Positions 54,138 to 63,240 of a DNA stretch of 64,000 nt are shown here, piece after piece. Source of the DNA: an uncultured Sphingomonadales bacterium (GTDB lineage: Bacteria; Pseudomonadota; Alphaproteobacteria; Sphingomonadales; Sphingomonadaceae). Within the stretch, counting starts at the first letter, position 1, and every line of letters begins with the position of its first letter. The stretch covers positions 1 through 64,000 of the forward strand of contig CAIMDB010000029.1 in NCBI GenBank assembly GCA_903839675.1, in the 5' to 3' direction. The position numbers were made by a program, and so were the translations under genes. The notes beneath the pieces are model-generated. The model was not told where the DNA came from. It saw nothing but the letters and a program-made list of their open reading frames with translations, and made no database searches.

Positions 54138-54380
54138 TTAACTGCCCAGTTTGATCACGGCATCCACAAGCTGCCCAACCGTTTCAATCTCGGCCTGCAT
54201 GTTCATGGTGATGATGATGTCAAATTCGTCTTCAACCGCGGCCACGAAATCCATGACCGTCAGGCTGTCCCATTCCAGATCATGCTGGAATGTCGTTGCG
54301 TCGGACAGGTCCGCACCCTTTTTGTTAAAGGGTCCGATCAGCTCGGCAACCTTGTCAAATACTGTCTGGCGATCCGTCAT
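54138..54380 (-). CDS. Acyl carrier protein for sphingolipid synthesis
   Basis: 80 residues. The 4'-phosphopantetheine Ser lies in DLEWDSLTVMDF, in an otherwise ACP-like acidic helix bundle (DRQTVFDKVAELIG, FDIIITMNMQAEIETVGQLVDAVI). Its position 118 bases upstream of spt fits the special ACPs that carry the acyl chain for serine palmitoyltransferase in bacteria. The family ACP (acpP) is elsewhere. It is the first gene of the acp-spt-regulator run. Confidence 0.88.
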   Translation of the reverse strand: MTDRQTVFDKVAELIGPFNKKGADLSDATTFQHDLEWDSLTVMDFVAAVEDEFDIIITMNMQAEIETVGQLVDAVIKLGS

Positions 54381-54506
54381 GTGTCTTCCTTAACGCGTTG
54401 TCTGCCAATGCCAAACGATTGCGGCGCAAACGGGGCAGCACCCGGAGAACGTCGGTGCTCCGGGGCCACTTTCGGCGTCAATTCGTCGCAGAAAAGCAGG
54501 TGGAGC

Positions 54507-54848
54507 TTAGTCGCCCTTGCCGGGTTCGGCTGAGAAATACTTGTCGAACTTGCCGTCTTCGCCCTTATGGTCGTCGGCGTCGGCTGGGGTCTGGTCACCC
54601 TTGCGCGTCACATTGGGCCATTCGGCGGAATAGCTGTTGTTCAGTTCGAGCCACTTTTCCAGACCGCTTTCGGTGTCGGGCAAGATGGCTTCCGCCGGGC
54701 ATTCCGGCTCACACACGCCGCAATCGATGCATTCGTTCGGGTTGATGACGAGCATGTTCTCGCCTTCATAGAAGCAGTCGACGGGACAGACCTCCACGCA
54801 ATCCATGTACTTGCACTTGATGCAGGCTTCGGTGACGACATAGGTCAT
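54507..54848 (-). CDS. fdxA: 7Fe ferredoxin FdxA
   Basis: 113 residues. [26 protein letters not shown] and [16 protein letters not shown] give the 3Fe-4S and 4Fe-4S Cys patterns. C-terminal extension with acidic residues, as usual for the alphaproteobacterial form. Low-potential electron carrier; the partner is not known here. It lies 36 bases downstream of the S4-domain gene. Confidence 0.95.
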   Translation of the reverse strand: MTYVVTEACIKCKYMDCVEVCPVDCFYEGENMLVINPNECIDCGVCEPECPAEAILPDTESGLEKWLELNNSYSAEWPNVTRKGDQTPADADDHKGEDGKFDKYFSAEPGKGD

Positions 54849-54883
54849 TGCGGGTCCTCCGGAATGTGTAGTTTTGCGGTTCG

Positions 54884-55168
54884 TTAGATGGCGATAAGGG
54901 CGCCGTCAATCGGCTGTGGTGGGGCAATTTCCCGATAATGCACCCGCGCCTCATCTGCAGGGCCTCTCCTTTGGGGGAGGGCCTCCACCCGGATGACGTG
55001 GATAGCGCCATGGAGCGGGATGGTAATGACGCTGCCGGGACCGACATCGGTATGGGCGCGTTTCACATTCTGGCCATTAAGGCGGATGCGGCCTTCTCCC
55101 ACAATTTGCTGCGCAAGCGTGCGGGTTTTGGTGAGCCGGGCGAAGAAGAGAAATTTATCGAGCCGCAT
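54884..55168 (-). CDS. S4-domain RNA-binding protein (HslR/Hsp15-like)
   Basis: 94 residues. The N-terminal S4 domain ([48 protein letters not shown]) matches the heat-shock Hsp15 family that recycles 50S subunits carrying a nascent chain. The helicase-like gene ends 6 bases before. Function assigned by similarity. Confidence 0.85.
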   Translation of the reverse strand: MRLDKFLFFARLTKTRTLAQQIVGEGRIRLNGQNVKRAHTDVGPGSVITIPLHGAIHVIRVEALPQRRGPADEARVHYREIAPPQPIDGALIAI

Positions 55169-55174
55169 AAACTC

Positions 55175-57682
55175 CTATCTCTTTAATTGGCCAAGCACGG
55201 CGAAGGCCGCATTGACCGGGGTGGGGGCCTGGACACGCCGTGGGCGGCCGCGCCAGCGCCATTGGTTCGCCTGCATATTGCCCACAGGATGAAAGCCGAT
55301 CGCCCGCATGATCCGGGCAAAGGTCTCGCTGCCGATGCCCAGCGACACAGCCATGGCCGGGTCGAGCATCGATGTCCGTTCCTTGCCGCGCGCATCGTGC
55401 GCCGCGCGGGCGATCCGCTCGACAAGGTCGATGCGCAACATCTGATCCCCAAAGCGGCGATATCCGGCAAGGCGCGCGGCCTCAGCCAGCACAGGCGCCG
55501 GCTTGTCGAGCAGGCCAAGCCCGGCGAGCGGCAGCGGCGGCATCGACTGTCCTGCCCGGACAGCGGAAAGCGCCAGCCGCAGGCGGGTCGGCTCTGGCTT
55601 GAGCAGAACGGGAAGAAAGATGTCGAGCGCGCCAATGGTCACACCAAGGCGCTGGAGAAATTGCCGCTGGGCCCGGTCAAGCGATGCCAGCGCTTCATCG
55701 CTGGATGCGCGGTCGAGCAGGCCGCCATGTTCTGTCAGTTGGACAAGGATGCCCCGCAGGACAGGCGGTGTCTCCCGATCTGCCGCCACAGCCGAAATTT
55801 TGTTGAGCGGACCAAGTTTGCCGGTGACCATGCGGGCAACCCATGTCTCAAGCCGCGCTTCGATCGCTGCGCGACTGGCCGGATCCACCCGCGACAAAGC
55901 GGGGCTCAAGAAGAGCCGCGGGGTGACAAGTGTTTTGCCGGGTTTGAACCGGGCCAGCTCAACCCCTGCCCAGACGATGCGCACGGGGGTACCCGGCTCC
56001 GTCACCAAACTGAAGGCGCTGTCTGCGGCCTCAGCGACCTTATGCGCACGGCGGGCGAGTTCCTTTGGCAGGCGCAGTTCGGCGGCGGCCAGCAGCCGCT
56101 TATGGTCTTTGCCCCGCGCGGCGGCATCGGGGGCAAAGGTAAAGCCATTCAGCGTCCCGATCATCTCCCCATCAACCAGAACTTCGCCTGCTTCATCGAC
56201 CTGCACGTCGAGAAGGGCGGGATCATTGCTGACGGACTTCATCAGGATGGACGTCCGCCTGTCCACAAACCGCTCGGTCAGGCGGGCGTGAAGGGCATCG
56301 GACAGTTTGAGTTCCAGCTCGCGGGTCCGCTCCGCCCATGTGGGCGCGTCAATCAACCAGTCAGCCCGCTGGGCGACATAGGCCCAGATGCGGACTTCAG
56401 AGATGCGGGCGGCAAGTGTTTCGACATCGCCCTGCACGGTATCGAGCCGCGCGATTTGGGCGGCAAACCAGGGGCCGGGGATATGGCCTGATCCTTCGGA
56501 CAGAAAACCGAAAATCTGGCTGACCATGCGAGAATGATGTTCTGCGCCCACCTTGCGGAAATCGGGCAGGCCGCAGGTGGCCCAGAGCTTTTGGACCATG
56601 CGGGGCCCGCGCGCGCGGTCGATCACCATCCGGTCGTTGGACAAGATGCGCAGCACGGTCAGGTCGATAGAGTCCGGCGCAGCCCGCAGCACGGGGTTGT
56701 CGGGCCGGACGCCCAAGGACTCCGTCAGTGCGTCGACCGAGCGGAAATCGAGATCGCTGTTGCGCCACATCAGGTGTTCGAGCGGCTTGAAGCGATGCTC
56801 CTCAATGCGCTCAATCTCAATGTCTGAGAATGCCGCTTCATCCGGCCCGCCAGACAGAACGCCAAAGGTCCCGTCGCGCTGGTGACGCCCGGCGCGGCCC
56901 GCAATCTGCGCCATTTCTGCCAGATGCAGCCGCCGCTGCCGCTTGCCGTCAAATTTGGTGAGGCTGGCAAAGGCGACATGGCCGACATCCATGTTCAGCC
57001 CCATGCCGACGGCATCCGTCGCAACCAGATAGTCGACTTCACCCGCCTGATACATGGCGACCTGCGCGTTGCGTGTGGCCGGCGACAGGGCGCCCATGAC
57101 AACTGCCGCGCCGCCGCGCGTCCGCCGCAGCATTTCGGCGACGGCGTAGACATGCTCAGCCGAGAAGGCGACGATGGCGGTGCGCGGTGGCAGGCGGGAC
57201 AGCTTCTTGCCGCCTGCGTATGTCAGCTGGGAAAAGCGGGGGCGGGTGATGATTTCCGCCTCAGGCAGCAGTGTGCGCACCAAGGGCTTCAGGCTTTCAG
57301 ACCCGAGGATCATCGTTTCTTCGCGACCGCGGGCGCGCAGAAATCTGTCGGTAAACACATGGCCGCGTTCGGCATCAATGCCCAATTGCGCTTCATCCAG
57401 CGCCACAAAGGCGACGTCCCGGTCGGTCGGCATCGATTCCGCTGTACACAGCAGCCAGCGCGCGTCGGGGGGGAGGATACGCTCTTCGCCGGTGATCAGG
57501 CCGACATGCTTTGCGCCTTTGATGCGGACAACGCGGTCATACACTTCGCGTGCCAAAAGGCGCAAAGGGAAGCCCATGATGCCGCTGGAATGGGCGCATA
57601 GCCGCTCAACCGCGAGGTGCGTCTTTCCCGTATTGGTCGGCCCGAGAACGGCCGTGATCGCGGAACGCGCGCGTTGGCTCAT
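55175..57682 (-). CDS. Suv3-like DEAD/DEAH-box helicase
   Basis: About 835 residues from the ATG at 57682; a longer frame is possible. Motifs: Walker A TAVLGPTNTGKTHLAVERL, DExx-like VALDEAQLG, and the C-terminal QIAGRAGRHQRDGTFG (motif VI). Family of bacterial Suv3-type helicases, thought to act in RNA degradation. Beyond residue 450 there is an unusual C-terminal half (FVDRRTSILMKSVSND, GTLNGFTFAPDAAARGKDHKRLL, HPVGNMQANQWRWRGRPRR), as common in alphaproteobacterial members. Operon with the S4 protein and ferredoxin. Confidence 0.9.
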   Translation of the reverse strand: MSQRARSAITAVLGPTNTGKTHLAVERLCAHSSGIMGFPLRLLAREVYDRVVRIKGAKHVGLITGEERILPPDARWLLCTAESMPTDRDVAFVALDEAQLGIDAERGHVFTDRFLRARGREETMILGSESLKPLVRTLLPEAEIITRPRFSQLTYAGGKKLSRLPPRTAIVAFSAEHVYAVAEMLRRTRGGAAVVMGALSPATRNAQVAMYQAGEVDYLVATDAVGMGLNMDVGHVAFASLTKFDGKRQRRLHLAEMAQIAGRAGRHQRDGTFGVLSGGPDEAAFSDIEIERIEEHRFKPLEHLMWRNSDLDFRSVDALTESLGVRPDNPVLRAAPDSIDLTVLRILSNDRMVIDRARGPRMVQKLWATCGLPDFRKVGAEHHSRMVSQIFGFLSEGSGHIPGPWFAAQIARLDTVQGDVETLAARISEVRIWAYVAQRADWLIDAPTWAERTRELELKLSDALHARLTERFVDRRTSILMKSVSNDPALLDVQVDEAGEVLVDGEMIGTLNGFTFAPDAAARGKDHKRLLAAAELRLPKELARRAHKVAEAADSAFSLVTEPGTPVRIVWAGVELARFKPGKTLVTPRLFLSPALSRVDPASRAAIEARLETWVARMVTGKLGPLNKISAVAADRETPPVLRGILVQLTEHGGLLDRASSDEALASLDRAQRQFLQRLGVTIGALDIFLPVLLKPEPTRLRLALSAVRAGQSMPPLPLAGLGLLDKPAPVLAEAARLAGYRRFGDQMLRIDLVERIARAAHDARGKERTSMLDPAMAVSLGIGSETFARIMRAIGFHPVGNMQANQWRWRGRPRRVQAPTPVNAAFAVLGQLKR

Positions 57683-57811
57683 CCCGATCAGATTGCCATG
57701 ATCTTGCCGGCGCGCAAGGGCTAATCGACCTAGGTGGCCCAAAGGTCAGTTCAATTCTTCGGCAATTTGGCACGGATGGCCGCTGCACACCTGTTTTGCC
57801 CAAACATAAGT

Positions 57812-57840
57812 TTGACATTAACCATTGGCGTTTACAGGTA
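57812..57840 (+). promoter_or_regulatory. Possible promoter with CtrA half-site upstream of M23 gene
   Basis: TTGACA at 57812-57817 is directly followed by TTAACCAT (57818-57825), the half-site bound by CtrA in alphaproteobacteria (established for Caulobacter). A weak -10 (CAGGTA) follows at 57835-57840. Confidence 0.4.
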
Positions 57841-57877
57841 ACGCAACGGGATCGCGGTCGGAAAGGCCAGAGCAAGC

Positions 57878-59380
57878 TTGTTTGAACGGAACGAACACGG
57901 TTTTGGCGCGTTTGGCGCGACGATGGCCCTGTCGATCGATCAGGCCTTGCCGGTCCCGCATGATCTGACGACATGGTCCGGCCGTATCGACCACATCGTT
58001 GACCGTCTCCATCATCTGGATCTTGTACCTGATCTTGGTGCCGATATCGGCACGGGCCGCTGGTTCCGTGGGCTCGCCACTTGTCTGGCCCTGTGCGGCG
58101 CCACTTTGGCGTTTGCGCCGGGCATCCACCCTCTTGTCGGCCGCGCGCCCGCGCCTGTTGAAGGCCGTGCTTGGGAAGATAGCCGCGCACAGGCCATCGC
58201 GCCGCTGGCTTATGGCGGCAATACCGGCAAACGGATGGCGGCGAATGATCTGGTGACGCCCTTGGCCGACGCGCCGGAACGCCCGACCATCGAACTCACG
58301 ACAACCATCGGACAAGGCGACGGCTTTGCCCGCGTGCTGGAACGCGCCGGTGTTGCCGCGGGAGAGGCCAACCGCGCCGCCCGGCTGGTGGCCTCGGTTG
58401 CGCCGCTGTCTGGCATTGAACCGGGGACGGTGATGCCCATTGTGCTCGGCCCCCGCTCCTCGCGCAGCGTCGCCCGTCCGCTGCAATCGCTGGATGTCCG
58501 TGCACGTTTTGATTTGAACGTCCGCATTTCAAATGTCGGCGGCAATCTCAAAATGGCCCAGATGCCGATCAAGGTGGACAATACCCCGCTGCGGATCGTC
58601 GGCCGCGTGGGGGACAGTCTCTATCGCTCTGCGCGCGCGGCCGGTGTCTCGGCGGGTGTCGCCCAATCCTTTATCCGCGCCATTTCCAACAAGGTCGATT
58701 TTGACCGAGACCTCGCATCTGATGCGCGCTTCGACATGATTGTGGAGCATCAGCGCGCGGAAACCGGCGAATCAAAAACCGGCAAGCTGATGTATATCGG
58801 CATCCATCGCGGCAATCGCGCGATCCGCATGATCCCTTGGACCATCGGCGGGCGGACCGACTGGTATGATGCCGCAGGCGTCGGCCAGCGCCGCGAAGGC
58901 ATGGTGCGCCCGGTTGCGGCGGCGCGCATTTCATCCGGTTTCGGTATGCGCTTCCACCCGCTGCTCGGCTATTCGCGCTTCCACAAAGGCACGGACTATG
59001 CCGCGATGACCGGCACGCCCATCCGCGCTGTTACGGACGGCATTGTCACGCTGGCCGGATGGTCGGGGGGCTATGGCAATATGGTCAAGCTGTCGCATGC
59101 AGGCGGTTTGGGCACCGGCTATGCCCATATGAGCCGCATCGCCGTCCGCCCGGGCGCACGCGTGGTGCAGGGGCAGGTCATCGGCTATGTTGGCACCACT
59201 GGTCTTTCGACCGGGCCGCATCTCCATTTCGAAGTCTATCGCCATGGACAGGCCGTCAGCCTCAGTTCGGTGAACTTTGCCTCAGCCTCGCTGCTCTCGG
59301 GCAGGGAGTTGGAGGCGTTTCGTGCGCGGCTGCGCTCAATGTTGGCCATCCCGGTCTCCGGCGAAGGGCGCGATCTTTAG
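57878..59380 (+). CDS. M23-family peptidase, membrane anchored
   Basis: 500 residues from a TTG with GGAAAGG about ten bases before; an ATG at 57923 is the alternative. A hydrophobic segment (GLATCLALCGATLAFAPGIH) near residue 70 anchors or exports the protein. Residues 130-330 form an OapA/LysM-like substrate-binding region and the LytM domain has FHPLLGYSRFHKGTDYAAMTG (HxxxD) and TGPHLHFEVYRHG (HLH). Zinc residues are intact, so it should cut peptidoglycan cross-links. Long N-terminal tail compared with ordinary M23 proteins. Confidence 0.87.
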   Translation: MFERNEHGFGAFGATMALSIDQALPVPHDLTTWSGRIDHIVDRLHHLDLVPDLGADIGTGRWFRGLATCLALCGATLAFAPGIHPLVGRAPAPVEGRAWEDSRAQAIAPLAYGGNTGKRMAANDLVTPLADAPERPTIELTTTIGQGDGFARVLERAGVAAGEANRAARLVASVAPLSGIEPGTVMPIVLGPRSSRSVARPLQSLDVRARFDLNVRISNVGGNLKMAQMPIKVDNTPLRIVGRVGDSLYRSARAAGVSAGVAQSFIRAISNKVDFDRDLASDARFDMIVEHQRAETGESKTGKLMYIGIHRGNRAIRMIPWTIGGRTDWYDAAGVGQRREGMVRPVAAARISSGFGMRFHPLLGYSRFHKGTDYAAMTGTPIRAVTDGIVTLAGWSGGYGNMVKLSHAGGLGTGYAHMSRIAVRPGARVVQGQVIGYVGTTGLSTGPHLHFEVYRHGQAVSLSSVNFASASLLSGRELEAFRARLRSMLAIPVSGEGRDL

Positions 59381-59506
59381 TCCCCTTATTTTTCTGAATG
59401 TGTTGCGGTGTGATGGCCATCACATTGCGAATCAGTTTCCACCAATATGGAGGTGAAGCGACCCAAGGCGCTTCCCTTTTCGGTCATTTAGGGGGCGCCC
59501 CCTCCT

Positions 59507-59544
59507 TGACGGCCCGGCAACTATCCCTGTCGGGCCGTCATTTT
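59507..59544 (+). terminator. Rho-independent terminator
   Basis: Perfect 10-bp stem TGACGGCCCG (59507-59516) and CGGGCCGTCA (59531-59540) with a 14-base loop and TTTT tail. It ends transcripts of the M23 gene and faces the convergent nucleotidyltransferase-like gene. Confidence 0.85.
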
Positions 59545-59572
59545 CTGACGGTCAACCGCATCGAAATACATC

Positions 59573-60442
59573 CTATCTTACCGCGCCCTGCCGCAACAAT
59601 CGGGGCACGAGGAACAGCGCGGCCACCAAAGGAAAACGCCGCTGCCAGGGCTTGATCTCAATCTGCGTGCCGGCATGCCGGTTGATCTTCCAGGCGAGGT
59701 AATCAATCCCGCCTGAAAAGGTGAGGCTAGCCTTGGCGATGCGCAGGACGCTCGCCCGTTTTCCCCGCTTGCGCAGCTTTTGCCAGATGCGTTCCGCCGC
59801 CGGGCGGGTCATCGTTGTGGTCAGGGGGATGGCCGCGCCAAAGCGGGCATAGCGCGCCGGATCTGCCTCAACGATGGAGCCGGACCGCGTCTTCTTTTCC
59901 GCGCGCAATTCGCATTGATAGGTTCGGGCAAAGCCTTCCTGCCAGACGGCCATCGGATCATGCGAGGCCGCCACAGGCCGGGCGAGATCAAATAAGGTCG
60001 GCGCCGCCTTGGCGACCGCGTCGACGGCCCGGTCGCGTGCGGCTGCATCTTTCGACCAGACAAGGCGGGATGGCTGGGCAAAGCGCGCCCAGACGGAAAC
60101 AGTGGTGGCGTCGGTGCTGTTGAGCGCTGCAAAGTCCGCTTCGCTCAGAACGGCATATTTCGCGGCAAGGCCATCTGCTGTGAACGGAAAGACGTTGGGT
60201 GGGATCAGCCGGTTGGCGGTGGCGAGCCAGCGCTTTTCATAAGCCGATGGATAGTCCGACACGATCAGGTAGAAATCGAGCATCAGGCCATCTAGCCGCG
60301 CTTCGCGCAGGCAGGACCCGTAAAACAGCACGGCCCGCGCAGCATCGCCGTAAAGGGCTGCGATGGCAGCTGCCATCTCTGTGACTTGGGGAAGGACAGG
60401 GTGCGCTAGTTCTTCTTCAACCAGCGCGCGCAGCGTCGTCAC
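59573..60442 (-). CDS. Tam41-like nucleotidyltransferase (putative CDP-diacylglycerol synthase)
   Basis: 289 residues from a GTG start. The nucleotidyltransferase core reads VLFYGSCLREARLDGLMLDFYLIVSDYPSAYEKRW, with G-S and the acidic D-F pair, then LIPPNVFPFTADGLAAKYAVLSEADF, then LSRLV-like QPSRLVWSKD. Order and spacing agree with the mitochondrial Tam41 family that makes CDP-diacylglycerol from CTP and phosphatidate. The start overlaps the stop of a diacylglycerol kinase gene (GTGA), whose product would be phosphatidate, its substrate. Function is therefore inferred from fold resemblance and neighbour; confidence in the exact activity is moderate. Confidence 0.65.
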   Translation of the reverse strand: MTTLRALVEEELAHPVLPQVTEMAAAIAALYGDAARAVLFYGSCLREARLDGLMLDFYLIVSDYPSAYEKRWLATANRLIPPNVFPFTADGLAAKYAVLSEADFAALNSTDATTVSVWARFAQPSRLVWSKDAAARDRAVDAVAKAAPTLFDLARPVAASHDPMAVWQEGFARTYQCELRAEKKTRSGSIVEADPARYARFGAAIPLTTTMTRPAAERIWQKLRKRGKRASVLRIAKASLTFSGGIDYLAWKINRHAGTQIEIKPWQRRFPLVAALFLVPRLLRQGAVR

Positions 60443-61407
60443 ACCGCCAACTTGAGGAAGGGAATGGGCGGCGTGGAGCGGAGCACGATGGGCCGCCCTT
60501 CAATGGCGCTGAACGTTTCACCGTCCAAAATGACATTGGTGCCGCAGCTTTCGATGCGGATGACGTCGCCTTGCTGAACATGCACGCCGCGCACCGGTTC
60601 CCGCCCGAGCTTCCCGCCAATCCCGGCCCAGATGGCGCGGATGAGCGCCGGGGCGGATTGTTCGATGGCCAACAGCTTCAATCCCATCGCGCCGGGCGCG
60701 CCAGTCCGGCTATTGAGCAGTAGCTTTTCCAAAGTTGTGACGATCAGGAAGGAGAAGCGGCGTGTCGCCTCTCCATCGCGGATGAGCGAGACGGAGACTG
60801 GGTTGGGGGCGGGCGGCAACAGGCGGCCGTGCAGGCCGGAAATCATCGCGAAGACAGCGGCAAAGCCCGCAATTACATGGCACAGCCCGTTGGGTAGGCC
60901 GAGCGGATAGAGCTTTTCGCGGCAGTATAAAATGGTGTCGGCAAGGCCCGCGCCGCCCAGAAACATGCCAAGGACGGGGCGGTTGCTATGTTCGCCTTCG
61001 GTCAGCGAGATCAGCTCCCGTTGGACGACATGGTCATGTAAATCATGGCGTGCGGCCTCGACAATCCGCTCCAGCATCCCGACAGGGTCGCCATCAGCGC
61101 CCAGATCAAGCGCGATCAGGTTCGTCTTGCCATTGGGGAGGACCGCGACCGGCGGCGGCGACGCGCCAAAATGTCCGCCATGGTGGAGTTCGGTCAGCGC
61201 CGCCTGAACCGTGCCATCACCGCCATTCACAATCAGAATACGCGGCTTGACCTGCGCAATGGAGGTGAGGGCAGCGCCAATCTGGCTCGCATCCTCAACC
61301 TCATAATGGAACACTTCGGGGTGCTGCGCGCAAAAGGAACGAATGCGCGGCAGGATGGCGCGGTTGCCCGTCGAATTCGGGTTCGAAAGAAGGGCAACAA
61401 GCGCCAT
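60439..61407 (-). CDS. Diacylglycerol/lipid kinase (DAGK catalytic domain)
   Basis: 322 residues. ALLSNPNSTGNRAILPRI near the start and ILIVNGGDGTVQAAL with the GGDGT motif define the kinase domain; VAVLPNGKTNLIALDLGAD corresponds to the GTxNdfAr segment of the family. The C-terminal half has the ligand-binding fold (VQQGDVIRIESCGTNVILDGETF). Phosphorylates diacylglycerol or a sphingoid/ceramide lipid; the latter is possible in a sphingomonad. Coupled to the Tam41-like gene and close to the DUF2141 gene (2 bases). Confidence 0.85.
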   Translation of the reverse strand: MALVALLSNPNSTGNRAILPRIRSFCAQHPEVFHYEVEDASQIGAALTSIAQVKPRILIVNGGDGTVQAALTELHHGGHFGASPPPVAVLPNGKTNLIALDLGADGDPVGMLERIVEAARHDLHDHVVQRELISLTEGEHSNRPVLGMFLGGAGLADTILYCREKLYPLGLPNGLCHVIAGFAAVFAMISGLHGRLLPPAPNPVSVSLIRDGEATRRFSFLIVTTLEKLLLNSRTGAPGAMGLKLLAIEQSAPALIRAIWAGIGGKLGREPVRGVHVQQGDVIRIESCGTNVILDGETFSAIEGRPIVLRSTPPIPFLKLAV

Positions 61408-61409
61408 GC

Positions 61410-61901
61410 TTAGAGGTACCGCACCGTGATGGGCACAATGGTTGTTCCATTGGCGACCGAAACCTGCACTTGGCTGGCCGGCGGCTTGCGTCCGAACAGG
61501 ATCGACATCAGCGAGATCTTTGGGTTGCCCGATGCGCCGATGCCGTCGGACCGATCCGTATCGCCATTCTTGTTAATGTCATGGCGAACATCGACGGCGT
61601 AGGTGCCGGCCGCGCCCACGGGCACGCAAATCTCAATCGGGCCAGATGCCGGCACGTCATACTCAAAGCGCTTATGGGCGAACTTCTTGTTGAAATAAGT
61701 GTCGGGGTCGCCGGAGAAAGTGCGGACACGCACCGTCCCTGCCCGGCTCTTTAGGCCTGCCACACGGACGAGGATTGTTGGCTCGCGACCGCCTGAACAC
61801 AAAGACGGGTTGGGGCCCAGCGCTTGCGCCGCGCCCAATCCGGGAAGGCCCAAAGTCGCTGTTGCCAGCACCAATAATCCACTACGCAACTTTGCCATCA
61901 T
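61410..61901 (-). CDS. Exported DUF2141 protein
   Basis: 163 residues with a signal peptide (SGLLVLATATLGLPGLGAAQA). The mature part (ILVRVAGLKSRAGTVRVRTFSGDPDTYFNKK, GTYAVDVRHDINKNGDTDRSDGIGASGNP) matches the DUF2141 family of small exported beta-sandwich proteins; DINKNGDTD is a likely calcium site. Function unknown. First in an operon with the diacylglycerol kinase and Tam41-like genes (gaps of 2 bases and an overlap). Confidence 0.85.
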   Translation of the reverse strand: MMAKLRSGLLVLATATLGLPGLGAAQALGPNPSLCSGGREPTILVRVAGLKSRAGTVRVRTFSGDPDTYFNKKFAHKRFEYDVPASGPIEICVPVGAAGTYAVDVRHDINKNGDTDRSDGIGASGNPKISLMSILFGRKPPASQVQVSVANGTTIVPITVRYL

Positions 61902-62034
61902 TCTGACACCCTTGAAAAATGCATCGGGCCGTTTGCACTCACGGCCAGACTCACCTAATCCACGTCGGCACGATCCATCTGGACTCCATTTGCGGCCAAA
62001 TCATGGTCAGGACTCGACTGAATTCAGAAACACG

Positions 62035-63240
62035 ATGTTGACCTCCACTGACCGATACATCGCGCGATTGATCGCTTTGCCGCTGTTTTCGACGCTGATC
62101 ATCGCTGCGATGCTGCTTGTGCTCGATAAGATGCTGCGGCTTTTTGATTTTGTGGCGCAGGAAGGTGGCCCCGTCAGCGTCGTCTGGCGGATGCTCGCCA
62201 ATTTGCTGCCCGAATATCTGTCGCTCGGCATTCCGATTGGTTTGATGCTCGGCATCCTGCTCGCGTTCCGCAAGCTTGCCACGACGTCGGAACTTGATGT
62301 CTTCCGCGCTGTAGGGATGAGCTATGGACGGCTGCTGCGCGTGCCCTTCATGTTTGCCATCTTTCTCGCGCTCGTGAACCTCGCCATTGTCGGCTTTGTT
62401 CAGCCCTATTCCCGCTATGCCTATGAGGGGCTTCGCTTCGAACTGCGCTCCGGCGCGCTGGGTGCCTCTATCAAGGTTGGGGAATTTGCCCGCTTCGGCA
62501 AGCGGATGACGATGCGGATCGAGCGTTCGGAAAATGGCGGGCAAGATCTCTACGGCATTTTCGTGCGGGCGGTTTCAAAGGACAATACCTCGCTTTCAGT
62601 CACGGCGGAGCGCGGGACGTTCATGGCGACGGATGACCCCGACGTGATCATCCTGCGGCTGAAGAATGGCGTGCTGGTGCATGATGCATCAAATTATAAG
62701 CAACCGCGCGTGCTGACCTTTACCGCGCATGATCTTCCGATTGACCTTCCCAAGATTGAGGCCTTCCGCGGGCGCGGTGACAAGGATGGGGAACTCACAA
62801 TTCCTGAGCTTGTCCGTGTCAGCCAGGACAAGAACACGCCGCTTGAACTGCGGTATCAAAGCCGCGCCAATTTCCATTTCCGGCTGGTGGAGGTGGCCAT
62901 GATGCTGCTTTTGCCCCTGCTCGCCGTTGCTCTTGCCGTGCCGCCCAAACGCTCCTCCTCGGCGCTTGGGGTGTTCATTTCCATCGTGATGGTGGTCACC
63001 TATCATAAGATCAACGAATGGGCCGAAGGCATGGGCGCTTTGAACCTTGTTGATCCCTTATTTGCCCTATGGACACCGTTTGCGCTGTTCGCGGCCCTCA
63101 TTTTCTGGATGTACTGGACGCTTGCCTATAAGATCGGCGGTCAGCCCATTGGGGCGTTGGAGAAGGGCTTTGCCGTCCTTGGAAAATCGATCCGCACTCT
63201 CTTCACCCGCAAGCAGCCGAAAGTGACGCCGACTTTATGA
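62035..63240 (+). CDS. lptF: LPS export ABC transporter permease LptF
   Basis: 401 residues from the ATG at 62035. LptF is one of the two membrane subunits that extract lipopolysaccharide from the inner membrane with LptB2. N-terminal STDRYIARLIALPLFSTLIIAAMLLVLDKMLRLFDFV, three helices, a periplasmic beta-jellyroll (residues 130-260) and three more helices (VEVAMMLLLPLLAVALAVPP). The stop overlaps lptG (ATGA). LPS is reduced in some sphingomonads, but the transporter is kept. Confidence 0.94.
   Translation: MLTSTDRYIARLIALPLFSTLIIAAMLLVLDKMLRLFDFVAQEGGPVSVVWRMLANLLPEYLSLGIPIGLMLGILLAFRKLATTSELDVFRAVGMSYGRLLRVPFMFAIFLALVNLAIVGFVQPYSRYAYEGLRFELRSGALGASIKVGEFARFGKRMTMRIERSENGGQDLYGIFVRAVSKDNTSLSVTAERGTFMATDDPDVIILRLKNGVLVHDASNYKQPRVLTFTAHDLPIDLPKIEAFRGRGDKDGELTIPELVRVSQDKNTPLELRYQSRANFHFRLVEVAMMLLLPLLAVALAVPPKRSSSALGVFISIVMVVTYHKINEWAEGMGALNLVDPLFALWTPFALFAALIFWMYWTLAYKIGGQPIGALEKGFAVLGKSIRTLFTRKQPKVTPTL

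Noticed and set aside
55187-56491. 434-codon open frame on the plus strand
   Set aside because: Shadow of the Suv3-like helicase gene, which has clear motifs on the minus strand.
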